Below, in pieces: positions 1 through 5,908 of a stretch of 6,198 bases of DNA. Numbering within the stretch: the stretch's first letter is position 1; each line of letters opens with the position of its first letter. The position numbers were made by a program, and so were the translations under genes. Under the pieces are notes generated by a model. It was not told the origin of the DNA, searched no databases, and saw only the letters and a program-made list of their open reading frames with translations. This stretch comes from Candidatus Kapaibacterium sp. (GTDB lineage: Bacteria > Bacteroidota > Ignavibacteria > Kapaibacteriales > UBA2268): NCBI GenBank assembly GCA_030835065.1, contig JAUQWR010000528.1:1-6198 (forward strand). Reading direction: 5' to 3'.

Positions 1-219
1 ATTCTGCCATACTGTTGGGCAGTAGTAAAGAAGCCGGGTTCATCTCTTTTTAGTGGAATAAAGTATTTAAAAAGCTCTTTTAATATACCTGGTGGATCAG
101 GTATACAGGTCGGGAGTAATCAGTTTGTAATATTGTATAACCGACAAATACTTGAGTCAGCATACGGTCTTTTTTTCCGCTCCGATGGTTCATTTTACAT
201 GGAGACAGTGTCATGGTAA
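1..219 (+). CDS. C-terminal end of an unrecognised protein, probably a phage structural protein (5' end outside the window)
   Basis: The frame starting at base 1 is open without interruption to a TAA at 217-219, giving 72 residues that begin ILPYCWAVVKK and end SFYMETVSW. No start belongs to it inside the window, so this is the tail end of a longer gene. The segment is rich in Gly, Ser and aromatic residues (SSFNIPGGSGIQVGSNQ, then YGLFFRSDGSFYMET). This fits short beta strands and turns and would suit the C-terminus of a tail fibre or other virion protein, but I recognise no family. The stop codon lies inside the start of the next gene (ATGGTAA, 7-base overlap), and the spacing matches the rest of the operon. 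That overlap and the unbroken frame are the main evidence that it is real. Function is unknown; a tail or fibre role is inferred from context only. Confidence 0.75.
   Translation: MLPYCWAVVKKPGSSLFSGIKYLKSSFNIPGGSGIQVGSNQFVILYNRQILESAYGLFFRSDGSFYMETVSW
84..105 (+). repeat. Perfect 8-bp inverted repeat with a 6-base loop
   Basis: TATACCTG at 84-91 and CAGGTATA at 98-105 are exact inverse complements flanking GTGGAT. It lies inside the C-terminal coding region of the left-edge gene (encoding NIPGGSGIQ), about 110 bases before the next gene. It could form an mRNA hairpin or be an operator-like dyad. No T-tract follows, so it is not a terminator. Confidence 0.45.
201..204 (+). promoter_or_regulatory. 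Shine-Dalgarno sequence GGAG for the 97-residue gene
   Basis: GGAG lies 8 bases upstream of the ATG at 213 and within the coding sequence of the preceding gene. It favours the ATG at 213 over the in-frame ATG at 237, which has only AT-rich sequence (TTATTGCGATA) before it. Confidence 0.5.
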
Positions 220-506
220 ATTCAGTTATTGCGATAATGTACGTAAGATTTGATACTGTTAGTCTGACTGTTGATGATTCGATAGTAGCCTCAGACCTCA
301 GCAAGCACGCTGATGTCGAATTAGGGATGAATCAAATCTGGTTGCCGATTAATGATCCGAATGTAATCGCATACTATGAACAACAGGAGTTAGCTAAAAA
401 AACACTAAGAAAAAGTGAATTAGAAAGTTTGGTTGCTTCTGGTGAGGCAACTGTAGAGCAATTGCAGGAATTGTTATTGATTAGGTTAGGTGAGCAAAAT
501 GTTTGA
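213..506 (+). CDS. Small protein of unknown function (97 residues) with beta N-terminus and helical C-terminus
   Basis: I do not recognise this family. Residues 10-26 (YVRFDTVSLTVDDSIVA) alternate hydrophobic and polar residues like a beta hairpin. Residues from about 53 to 97 are Glu/Lys/Leu/Gln-rich (YYEQQELAKKTLRKSELE, then EATVEQLQELLL) and should form one or two amphipathic helices, possibly a short coiled coil. There is no signal peptide or membrane segment. The ATG at 213 is chosen because GGAG precedes it by 8 bases and it overlaps the upstream stop. An in-frame ATG at 237 would give an 89-residue protein starting MYVRFDT, which resembles the N-termini of two other proteins in this operon. 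Its 3' end overlaps the following gene by 8 bases, so translational coupling is likely. A chaperone, connector or fibre-associated role would fit the position, but this is inference. Confidence 0.8.
   Translation: MVNSVIAIMYVRFDTVSLTVDDSIVASDLSKHADVELGMNQIWLPINDPNVIAYYEQQELAKKTLRKSELESLVASGEATVEQLQELLLIRLGEQNV
488..493 (+). promoter_or_regulatory. Shine-Dalgarno sequence AGGTGA that decides the start of the beta-helix gene
   Basis: AGGTGA matches the 3' part of the extended anti-SD complement (GGAGGTGAT) and sits 5 bases before the ATG at 499. The competing GTG at 490 falls within this motif and has no ribosome binding site of its own, so ATG 499 is the better start. Confidence 0.6.
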
Positions 507-1554
507 TGTGAAATTTGATACTGCAACTAACACTAAAACACTATATCCTCCAATAACACCGGGAGGAAGTGTAGTATCTCCTGTGTTTGTAGTGAGAGTA
601 TCTCCTGTATATACAGATAATACCTATCCTCAGTTTGCAGATTATGTCTCAGCAGTAGCTTATTTGGAGGGTGTAGTAAATTCATCTCAAAAGGGGCTGA
701 TTATTATTGAAGAAGGTACTTTTGATATATTAATGAAAGAAAATATCTCAATAATTGCGTTAAGAAGTGCCCGAATTAACAACTTTTTTGTTGGTGATAA
801 AGCAAATAATTATACGCTTTCAGAATATCCAACTTGTTACATTGATTGTAACGTTAATTATCTAAAAATCGAGAATGACGTGCAGTATTTTCATGGCATT
901 TTTAGGGATGTCGTTGCTATAAATATTCAAGAATCGAGATACTGTAATCTGACTGCATTACTTACAGATATTATACAACTGTTTAATAACATAGATAGCT
1001 TAAAATTAACAATTTTAGATAAAGCAACTGAATTAAGTGTTGATGGCTCATGTGCTCTAACTAATGTAATGTTAGATATAAAAGAATTGGGATCTGTAAC
1101 TATTGCAGGCACAGGTGAATTGAATATTAATTCAGAAAAAGGGGACACATTTAATGTTGGTGGCTCCATGAAATTGGAGTTGAACAACTGTAATTATAGA
1201 TTTTTGGCTGCTAATTCAGTAGCAAAAGTGCTTCTTCAGCATAACATTATTGTTAACCCTACTTCACACGCTATTACATTAGCTGATGAAGCATGGTTAA
1301 CAATTAAAGACTCTTGGATTAAAGGAATGGGTGGAAATAACGGTGCAATTTTGTGCCTTGGTACATCTTCCGGAAGATTCATAATCAGTGGGACTTATAT
1401 TCAATCTGCAATTTATTCGATTGCGAGTCAACGCCCAAACCGTCAAGTCTGGGTGTATACTCCAAGCACGGCGAACGTGCCTGTTGATTCAAATGTATTA
1501 ATCGACGGGTATCCGATGTATAATGTAAATAACGGTTTTGATTGGTTTAACTAA
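499..1554 (+). CDS. Beta-helix tail spike / receptor-binding-like protein
   Basis: This 351-residue protein reads like a parallel beta-helix. Residues about 38-75 show the usual entry to such a fold: a helix (FADYVSAVAYLEGVV) followed by GLIIIEEGTFDI, the 'G-x-I-x-I-x-x-G-T-F' first rung typical of pectate-lyase-like phage spikes. Regularly spaced hydrophobic strands with Asn/Ser/Thr turns follow to about residue 305 (for example VDGSCALTNVMLDI, VTIAGTGELNIN, LTIKDSWIKG, FIISGTYIQS). The first ~36 residues (MFDVKFDT, then two VSPV repeats) may form the attachment segment. The last ~45 residues, ending NNGFDWFN, look like a terminal cap. The likely role is host-surface binding at the tail tip. 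I see no clear enzymatic motif, and a lyase or glycosidase activity cannot be inferred. The gene overlaps the upstream gene by 8 bases and is followed by a 15-base gap. A structural beta-helix protein other than a spike is the main alternative. Confidence 0.72.
   Translation: MFDVKFDTATNTKTLYPPITPGGSVVSPVFVVRVSPVYTDNTYPQFADYVSAVAYLEGVVNSSQKGLIIIEEGTFDILMKENISIIALRSARINNFFVGDKANNYTLSEYPTCYIDCNVNYLKIENDVQYFHGIFRDVVAINIQESRYCNLTALLTDIIQLFNNIDSLKLTILDKATELSVDGSCALTNVMLDIKELGSVTIAGTGELNINSEKGDTFNVGGSMKLELNNCNYRFLAANSVAKVLLQHNIIVNPTSHAITLADEAWLTIKDSWIKGMGGNNGAILCLGTSSGRFIISGTYIQSAIYSIASQRPNRQVWVYTPSTANVPVDSNVLIDGYPMYNVNNGFDWFN
573..608 (+). repeat. In-frame 12-base direct repeat (24-base period)
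   Basis: AGTATCTCCTGT occurs at 573-584 and again at 597-608. The 24-base offset is exactly 8 codons, and both copies encode Val-Ser-Pro-Val, giving a VSPV-FVVR-VSPV pattern in the N-terminal segment of the beta-helix protein. It looks like a small internal duplication in a linker or attachment region. Confidence 0.7.
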
Positions 1555-1557
1555 AAT

Positions 1558-1564
1558 AAAGGGG
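1558..1564 (+). promoter_or_regulatory. Shine-Dalgarno-like AAAGGGG for the 239-residue gene
   Basis: AAAGGGG lies 5 bases upstream of the ATG at 1570, in the only intergenic gap of more than a few bases in the window (15 bases). It supports that ATG as the start. Confidence 0.5.
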
Positions 1565-1569
1565 CATTT

Positions 1570-2289
1570 ATGTCTACTACAACAGATAAAAAAATTATTC
1601 TCTCCAAATGTCCTCTAGCTTGGCTTTATAAGATAGATGAATCTGCTGACACATTAACATTAGCTTATAAGTTTGATAACTTATCGGATGTTGTTATTAA
1701 GATGTTGATCGCAGGTTCAGCAGCTGGAGGAGAAAATACTGACTTTACTAGAGCAGATGGAGCTATAGTAAGATTTCCAAAAGAATCATTGATTCTTGAC
1801 GGTGCAACAGAATTGCAAGTTGCTTCAGACAGCGGCGGTGCTGATGCTTCAGGTTTGGGTGAAATTACAATAACCACAAACGAAGCGGATGTTGCTTCAA
1901 CCAGCTGGACAGCGTTTTGTGCAAATTTAAATTTAAATAAAGATGCAAAATATCTTTTAATTGTTGGTACTGGGTTTTCTTACAATCGTACCGGAACGGG
2001 CTCAACACGTAAACCTGATGGTTATGCTTTTATGATTGGTAAAATCACAAGTGATATTGAGGTTACATCAGTTCCTCTTACAATAACTTTTGCTGCTCAA
2101 AAAGCCAGCGGATTTACAATGCTTGTAGCAGCTTTAAACACAACTATTGGTGCAAATTCAATAGCATTAAAGCGTGGTGGTGCTAGTTATGATGCTACAA
2201 TTACACCAAAAAGTTTACCTGCAACTGACGAAACTGCAGTTGATTCTTTGAAAAAAGGTGAAATTGTCTTAGTAGCAGAGGCTGCATAA
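1570..2289 (+). CDS. Putative phage tail structural protein (possibly tail tube-like), 239 residues
   Basis: The composition is rich in Ala, Ser, Thr and Gly, with few Cys and few bulky charged stretches, as in abundant self-assembling virion proteins. Residues 165-190 (VTSVPLTITFAAQKASGFT, continuing MLVAAL) resemble the strand-turn-strand segment seen in tail tube proteins. The C-terminus alternates strands (ANSIALKRGGASYDATITPK, then GEIVLVAEAA). Two flexible Gly/Ser/Thr-rich stretches at about 87-110 and 133-152 could be loops. There is no signal peptide or membrane helix. The start is supported by AAAGGGG 5 bases upstream. The gene lies directly before the hub-like gene, in the same frame, with one codon between stop and start. 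A tail tube or other repeated tail subunit is my best guess. A fibre-associated or adhesin-like structural protein is equally possible, and no diagnostic motif settles it. Confidence 0.6.
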   Translation: MSTTTDKKIILSKCPLAWLYKIDESADTLTLAYKFDNLSDVVIKMLIAGSAAGGENTDFTRADGAIVRFPKESLILDGATELQVASDSGGADASGLGEITITTNEADVASTSWTAFCANLNLNKDAKYLLIVGTGFSYNRTGTGSTRKPDGYAFMIGKITSDIEVTSVPLTITFAAQKASGFTMLVAALNTTIGANSIALKRGGASYDATITPKSLPATDETAVDSLKKGEIVLVAEAA

Positions 2290-2292
2290 TCG

Positions 2293-4707
2293 ATGTTATT
2301 TGAACAACTAATAACATATCAAGAGTATATGCACGGAAATGCCACAGTAATTTTCCGTGTAAGCGATATTTACGGGGAGCTCTTTTTAGTAGCTCCCCAA
2401 GTATCACCATTGAAAACAGATATTTTCATGAGTGACAGTATCAAAGAAGATTTGAATACTGACGACGGGAAATTTGCAGTCAACGAAATGACGTTTTCTT
2501 GCCGTCATACGGCTTGCAAAAATGAGATAGATGAACAAGCTATGTATTTCTGTTTAGATGCTGCAAACAAGTCAATAAACCGTTTTGTAGCAGTCTTTTT
2601 TGATTCTGTCAGCTTAGATAATCTGGTGTTTTCCGGAAAGATTGACAGTAAGATTTCAGGTTCAGATATTGTGTGGGAAAATGAAAATTGGGGTATTAAT
2701 ATTAACCCCAAGCGTGATTATAAATTCTCGGTTTTATCTTTCGATATCTCCATTATCGATCAAGTCAAATTGACTGATAAATTATTCGATTCTGATGGGA
2801 ATTCAATTAAGAATTTATATGATTGGATAGAGGATGAAATTAATAATGAAGAGTTTACAATCAAACAGTTTTTTGGATATAGATTAGCATATTCCAGAGA
2901 TACTGTATCAGGTAACATGATATATCAGACACCACTTGGAAATCTTTATAAGATATTGTCAGAATTTCTAAGACACGCTAAAAAAGTTATTGCTCAGTTA
3001 TCGCAGGTAACAGTTCAATTTAATCTACTCGATGTTAGTCTGGGAATCCATACTTGCCCGGTTTCTTATCAATTGAAATCAGAAAATTCTGCTGAATTGC
3101 AAGCAATTGTAGCAGAGCAGAATAAGAGGATAGAAATTAGATTGTCTCCAGATGATGGTGATGAAACTTGGAGTCCACCGTATATTCACAGAAAGATGGT
3201 TGATCCAGCGTATGGGAATGATGCTTCAACAGATGATAAAAAATTGCAGATATCTAAAGAGAAGGAATTATCATTTAAAAGTTTCGATAATTTATCAGAG
3301 CTTTTGTTTGCTATTGCAAGAAGTTTCGGCTGTTATCTGTTCTTCCATTATAATGCAAATTACAGTTTCGATATTGAGTTCAAATCAAGAAAAAGCCTTG
3401 TAGAGGAGGATTATACATATTTTGTTAATGCTACTGATGCTTCGATAGATTCAAATGCAATTCAGACTAAAGAAGCTAATCAATACTACGCTCAATCTTC
3501 ATTATATTCATTGGACGGTTATGATGAAGTAGCAAATGAGCCTAATACTGATAAGGCTATCGAATCAGAATTATTAAAACGATCTGAACGTATAAGAAAG
3601 CAGGATAAGGAACGCAATAGCCTAGAATCTGAGAGGTTAGTTTTATCGACTGGAGCACCAAAAGCCGTGTTATGTGCCGTTAATACTTATGGCGGACACT
3701 TATATTATGTTATTCCATTAAATGTAACAACTAACATTACGAATTGGAATACCGACAGGCTGATGACAATTGCTAATACGCCTGGTGACGGTAATAGTAG
3801 TTCAATAGAACATCTGGCAACCAATATTTTTATTCGGACAAAACCAACTGAGACAAGTCAAATTGCAAGATTGGGAGCTAATACTGATGTATGGAAGCCA
3901 GCAACAAAAATTTTCTCTAAGATCAACAATAAAGACTTGGATTTTGAAACCTTATCGGACTATGTAAATTATATTCAAGGACGTGATGAGAATTATTACG
4001 AAACAGAATATTCAATTACGGTCCCGTATTGGAATGGATTTTCTAAAAATACTGACGGCTCAAATGCTTCTTGGCAGAATATTAAATTAGGCTCCAAAAT
4101 CCGCCTATCTGAGGTAGTCAAGAGATATATGGGTGACAATACTTTTAGTAATGCCACTGTGTTTAGAGATTACGTAGTAGTCGGCAAAGAAATCAATCTG
4201 CAGAAGCCAGAAACAAAACTAAAACTCCATTCTTTAGAAAGGTTTGCATTTGGTTTTTGGGATGGTGATGAAGGACAATTGCCCGGATACGTAACAAATG
4301 TTGTAACTCCAACTGCAATAATTGATGACAATATTATCGTTGAACGTGGTACAGTTGCAACTGGTGAGACTATCTTAAAAGGCGATGCTGTTATGATTAT
4401 GTCAGACGGTAAAATCCGCAAATCAGAATCAAAAAGCATTTACAAAGGTAAGACCAGAGCAATTGCATTAGACAATGGTATCGGTGGAGATTCAATAAGA
4501 ATTCAGATATCCGGAACGGTTACATTAGATTGGTTTAATTGGGATATGAATAAGCCGATATGGTGTAGAACAAAGAGTTCCGGAACAAATCTAACTCAAA
4601 ATCCATTACTGGATAAAACCGCTGAAGAGGATTTATATATAGTAATCGGATACCCATTAACACAAACAAAATTTTTAATCAATATTGATGAGTATGTATT
4701 TGTATGA
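2293..4707 (+). CDS. Baseplate hub / tail-tip-like protein with a C-terminal decoration-like domain (804 residues)
   Basis: This is the largest gene in the window. The region around residues 63-155 contains NEMTFSCRHTA and RFVAVFFDSVSLDNLVFSGKID, resembling the strand-rich ring domains of tail hub proteins. Residues 332-370 (DNLSELLFAIARSFGCYLF, then NYSFDIEFKSRKSL) match the 'L-x-x-L-L-x-x-I-A-x-x-F-G' helix-plus-strand pattern common in gp27/Tal-like hubs. A charged helix spans about 419-452 (IESELLKRSERIRKQDKERN). The hub-like part seems to end near FRDYVVVGKEINL and KLKLHSLERFAFGFW (about 625-657). Residues about 680-804 form a separate beta module of the 'G-x-x-I-x-x-G-D-A-V-x-x-x-x-D-G-K' type, with GGDSIRIQISGTVT and a final IGYPLTQTKFLINI, as found in decoration or fibre-tip proteins. 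It lacks an obvious peptidase or lysozyme motif. Its start has only AGAGG 11 bases upstream, so coupling to the preceding gene is likely. The ORF is certain, the hub call is moderate. Confidence 0.7.
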   Translation: MLFEQLITYQEYMHGNATVIFRVSDIYGELFLVAPQVSPLKTDIFMSDSIKEDLNTDDGKFAVNEMTFSCRHTACKNEIDEQAMYFCLDAANKSINRFVAVFFDSVSLDNLVFSGKIDSKISGSDIVWENENWGININPKRDYKFSVLSFDISIIDQVKLTDKLFDSDGNSIKNLYDWIEDEINNEEFTIKQFFGYRLAYSRDTVSGNMIYQTPLGNLYKILSEFLRHAKKVIAQLSQVTVQFNLLDVSLGIHTCPVSYQLKSENSAELQAIVAEQNKRIEIRLSPDDGDETWSPPYIHRKMVDPAYGNDASTDDKKLQISKEKELSFKSFDNLSELLFAIARSFGCYLFFHYNANYSFDIEFKSRKSLVEEDYTYFVNATDASIDSNAIQTKEANQYYAQSSLYSLDGYDEVANEPNTDKAIESELLKRSERIRKQDKERNSLESERLVLSTGAPKAVLCAVNTYGGHLYYVIPLNVTTNITNWNTDRLMTIANTPGDGNSSSIEHLATNIFIRTKPTETSQIARLGANTDVWKPATKIFSKINNKDLDFETLSDYVNYIQGRDENYYETEYSITVPYWNGFSKNTDGSNASWQNIKLGSKIRLSEVVKRYMGDNTFSNATVFRDYVVVGKEINLQKPETKLKLHSLERFAFGFWDGDEGQLPGYVTNVVTPTAIIDDNIIVERGTVATGETILKGDAVMIMSDGKIRKSESKSIYKGKTRAIALDNGIGGDSIRIQISGTVTLDWFNWDMNKPIWCRTKSSGTNLTQNPLLDKTAEEDLYIVIGYPLTQTKFLINIDEYVFV
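2374..2398 (+). repeat. Perfect 8-bp GC-rich inverted repeat (hairpin) inside the hub-like gene
   Basis: GGGGAGCT at 2374-2381 and AGCTCCCC at 2391-2398 are exact inverse complements around a 9-base loop (CTTTTTAGT). It lies 82 bases into the hub-like gene and 85 bases past the stop of the preceding gene. The T-run is in the loop and no T-tract follows the stem, so it is not a normal terminator. An mRNA-stability or translation-pacing role is conceivable. Confidence 0.55.
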
Positions 4708-5324
4708 GAGTAGCATTCCGATATAGTGATACATTGCTTGTAGATACAGTAAATGAAAAAGAAACTAAATTTATTGATGTAGTCAATGTTGCTGATATTA
4801 ACGGGCTAAAATTAGTCGATACAAGTAGTGTAACAAATTACCCAAATAAGACTTTAATTAATGTAGTCTCAGGGGGCTTATATATATTCAACCGTACTTC
4901 AACTACTACTCCGGATGATATTAATGTTGTGCAGCCAACAATTGGTGTAGGTCGCTGGTTAAAATTGACTCCGCCACCTACTTCAAACATGAAGAAATTC
5001 GAATCAGTGAAATGTCCCAAACCACTTTTATCATTAGATGCAGATAAGGGGGTTCAACTCAATAGGCGCAGATTTACTCATATTCTTGGTAAAATTCGAG
5101 AGAATACGGTAATAATATCTGCAAATGAAATTGATGATAGTATTATTGAGTTTTTCGAATTGTTTTACGGAGCAAATTACAAGTATGTAGCCTATTGTAA
5201 CAATGGCGAATGGAGCAATTTTAAAGAGATAGATTTGAATGATACTCAATTTCCACTCTCATACATTGATGATTCAGAGTATTTACCTGAATTGACAATT
5301 TCATTTGTAGCAATGGAGGTTTAA
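4704..5324 (+). CDS. Two-part tail protein: fibre-type 'GRW' module plus unknown C-terminal domain (206 residues)
   Basis: The N-terminal part (about residues 25-90) contains GGLYIFNRTSTTTPDDINVV followed by PTIGVGRWLKL. This 'G-x-Y-x-F/Y-x-x-x-S-x-x-x-D-D-x-x-V-x-x-P-x-x-G-x-G-R-W' signature is common in phage tail fibre and tail appendage proteins. A Pro-rich linker (TPPPTS) follows. The remaining ~110 residues are a different, strand-rich domain with Tyr and acidic residues (FFELFYGANYKYVAYCNNGE, then LPELTISFVAMEV), which I do not recognise. The fibre module is normally found in much longer proteins, so finding it in a 206-residue protein suggests a small adaptor or appendage subunit. The start ATG overlaps the upstream stop (ATGA) and has no strong Shine-Dalgarno sequence, so translation is probably coupled to the hub-like gene. 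The next gene starts at its last base. Confidence 0.72.
   Translation: MRVAFRYSDTLLVDTVNEKETKFIDVVNVADINGLKLVDTSSVTNYPNKTLINVVSGGLYIFNRTSTTTPDDINVVQPTIGVGRWLKLTPPPTSNMKKFESVKCPKPLLSLDADKGVQLNRRRFTHILGKIRENTVIISANEIDDSIIEFFELFYGANYKYVAYCNNGEWSNFKEIDLNDTQFPLSYIDDSEYLPELTISFVAMEV
5315..5319 (+). promoter_or_regulatory. Shine-Dalgarno sequence GGAGG for the 194-residue gene
   Basis: A full GGAGG lies 4 bases before the ATG at 5324 and within the last codons of the preceding gene. Stop and start overlap as TAATG. This is the strongest ribosome binding site in the window. Confidence 0.7.
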
Positions 5325-5908
5325 TGCCGGATATTAATTATAGTGCAATAGCAGGTAGATTATTGAGAATGCCTATTACAGGGCTCTCGATTTGGTGTAA
5401 TTCCGAAGCCCCATTATCTGGAGGTAATCATTTGAATATTTACCAAGTGGAGCAGGAAAGCAGTTTTAATCTTGACCCAAAAACACGAAAAAGTTTTCAC
5501 GGCCCAGAAATTACTCTAGGCTATGACTTCAAAGCAACAATATATGTATTAGATAATATGTGGGATAAGATAACTTTAGGCGAAGTTGTTATTTCAGATA
5601 AAAACTTATTAGAAGATTTAGAGCATGTGATTCAGGATTATAAACAAGGATTTCAGCCACAAATATTTATAGGTTTGGGTAGATATCCGGGAACCCCATT
5701 GCCAAACATGCCGGAGAATATTATCAATTCTGACAGTAGTGCAGTAATACAGTTAAGCCCTGGTAAAATAACCTCTCTTAAATATAGAATTGAGTCAATT
5801 AATTATCGACCAAGATTAATAATTGATGTAAGTGCATGGATTAAAGACCCGCTTACAGAATGGTATGGAGAACAATTTATTAATATAGTAAGGAATTCAA
5901 ATGGATAG
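5324..5908 (+). CDS. Unrecognised protein of a phage structural operon (194 residues)
   Basis: I recognise no family. The start is well supported by GGAGG 4 bases upstream and by the TAATG stop-start overlap. The N-terminus (YSAIAGRLLRMPITGLSIWC) is followed by mixed strands. Residues about 58-90 (FHGPEITLGYDFKATIYVLD, then WDKITLGEVVI) look like a beta sheet, and residues 91-110 (KNLLEDLEHVIQDYKQGFQ) like one amphipathic helix. The rest (QIFIGLGRYPGTPLP, then ITSLKYRIESINYRPRLIID) is again strand-rich, ending in a short tail that may be helical (EWYGEQFINIVRNSNG). There is no signal peptide, membrane helix or catalytic motif I can identify. The compact alpha/beta pattern and position next to tail genes suggest a tail completion, connector or minor tail component, which is inference. 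The stop (TAG) overlaps the next gene by 8 bases. Confidence 0.78.
   Translation: MPDINYSAIAGRLLRMPITGLSIWCNSEAPLSGGNHLNIYQVEQESSFNLDPKTRKSFHGPEITLGYDFKATIYVLDNMWDKITLGEVVISDKNLLEDLEHVIQDYKQGFQPQIFIGLGRYPGTPLPNMPENIINSDSSAVIQLSPGKITSLKYRIESINYRPRLIIDVSAWIKDPLTEWYGEQFINIVRNSNG
5890..5894 (+). promoter_or_regulatory. Shine-Dalgarno sequence AAGGA for the right-edge gene
   Basis: AAGGA lies 6 bases before the ATG at 5901, inside the end of the upstream gene. It fixes the start of the gene that runs off the right edge. Confidence 0.6.

Noticed and set aside
121..160. Possible promoter upstream of the 97-residue gene (TATAAC-like element near 136)
   Set aside because: There is no matching -35 element at proper spacing, and AT-rich coding sequence yields such hexamers often. 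The operon layout does not require a promoter here.
80..304. Open frames on the - strand here and at several other places (60-89 codons)
   Set aside because: All lie opposite well-supported + strand genes with overlapping starts and stops, and none has convincing start signals or recognisable motifs.
490..498. Alternative GTG start for the beta-helix protein, adding three residues (MSK)
   Set aside because: The GTG is part of the AGGTGA ribosome binding site for the ATG at 499 and has no ribosome binding site of its own.
2251..2258. A-run AAAAAAGG near the end of the 239-residue gene as a programmed -1 frameshift site
   Set aside because: The codon phase is AAA AAA GGT, not the A-AAA-AAG arrangement needed for canonical -1 slippage, and no gene continues in the shifted frame.
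2690..2709. GGGG...CCCC inverted repeat (starts GGGGTATTAA, ends ATTAACCCC) within the hub-like gene
   Set aside because: Only 5 base pairs can form and the interior does not pair, so it is too weak to support a function.
3152..3403. 83-codon open frame on the + strand in another phase
   Set aside because: It lies wholly inside the hub-like gene, has no ribosome binding site I can see, and its translation has no protein-like pattern. It is a shadow frame.
499..5324. Diversity-generating retroelement acting on the spike- or fibre-like genes
   Set aside because: No reverse transcriptase gene and no long near-identical template/variable repeat pair is present in the window.
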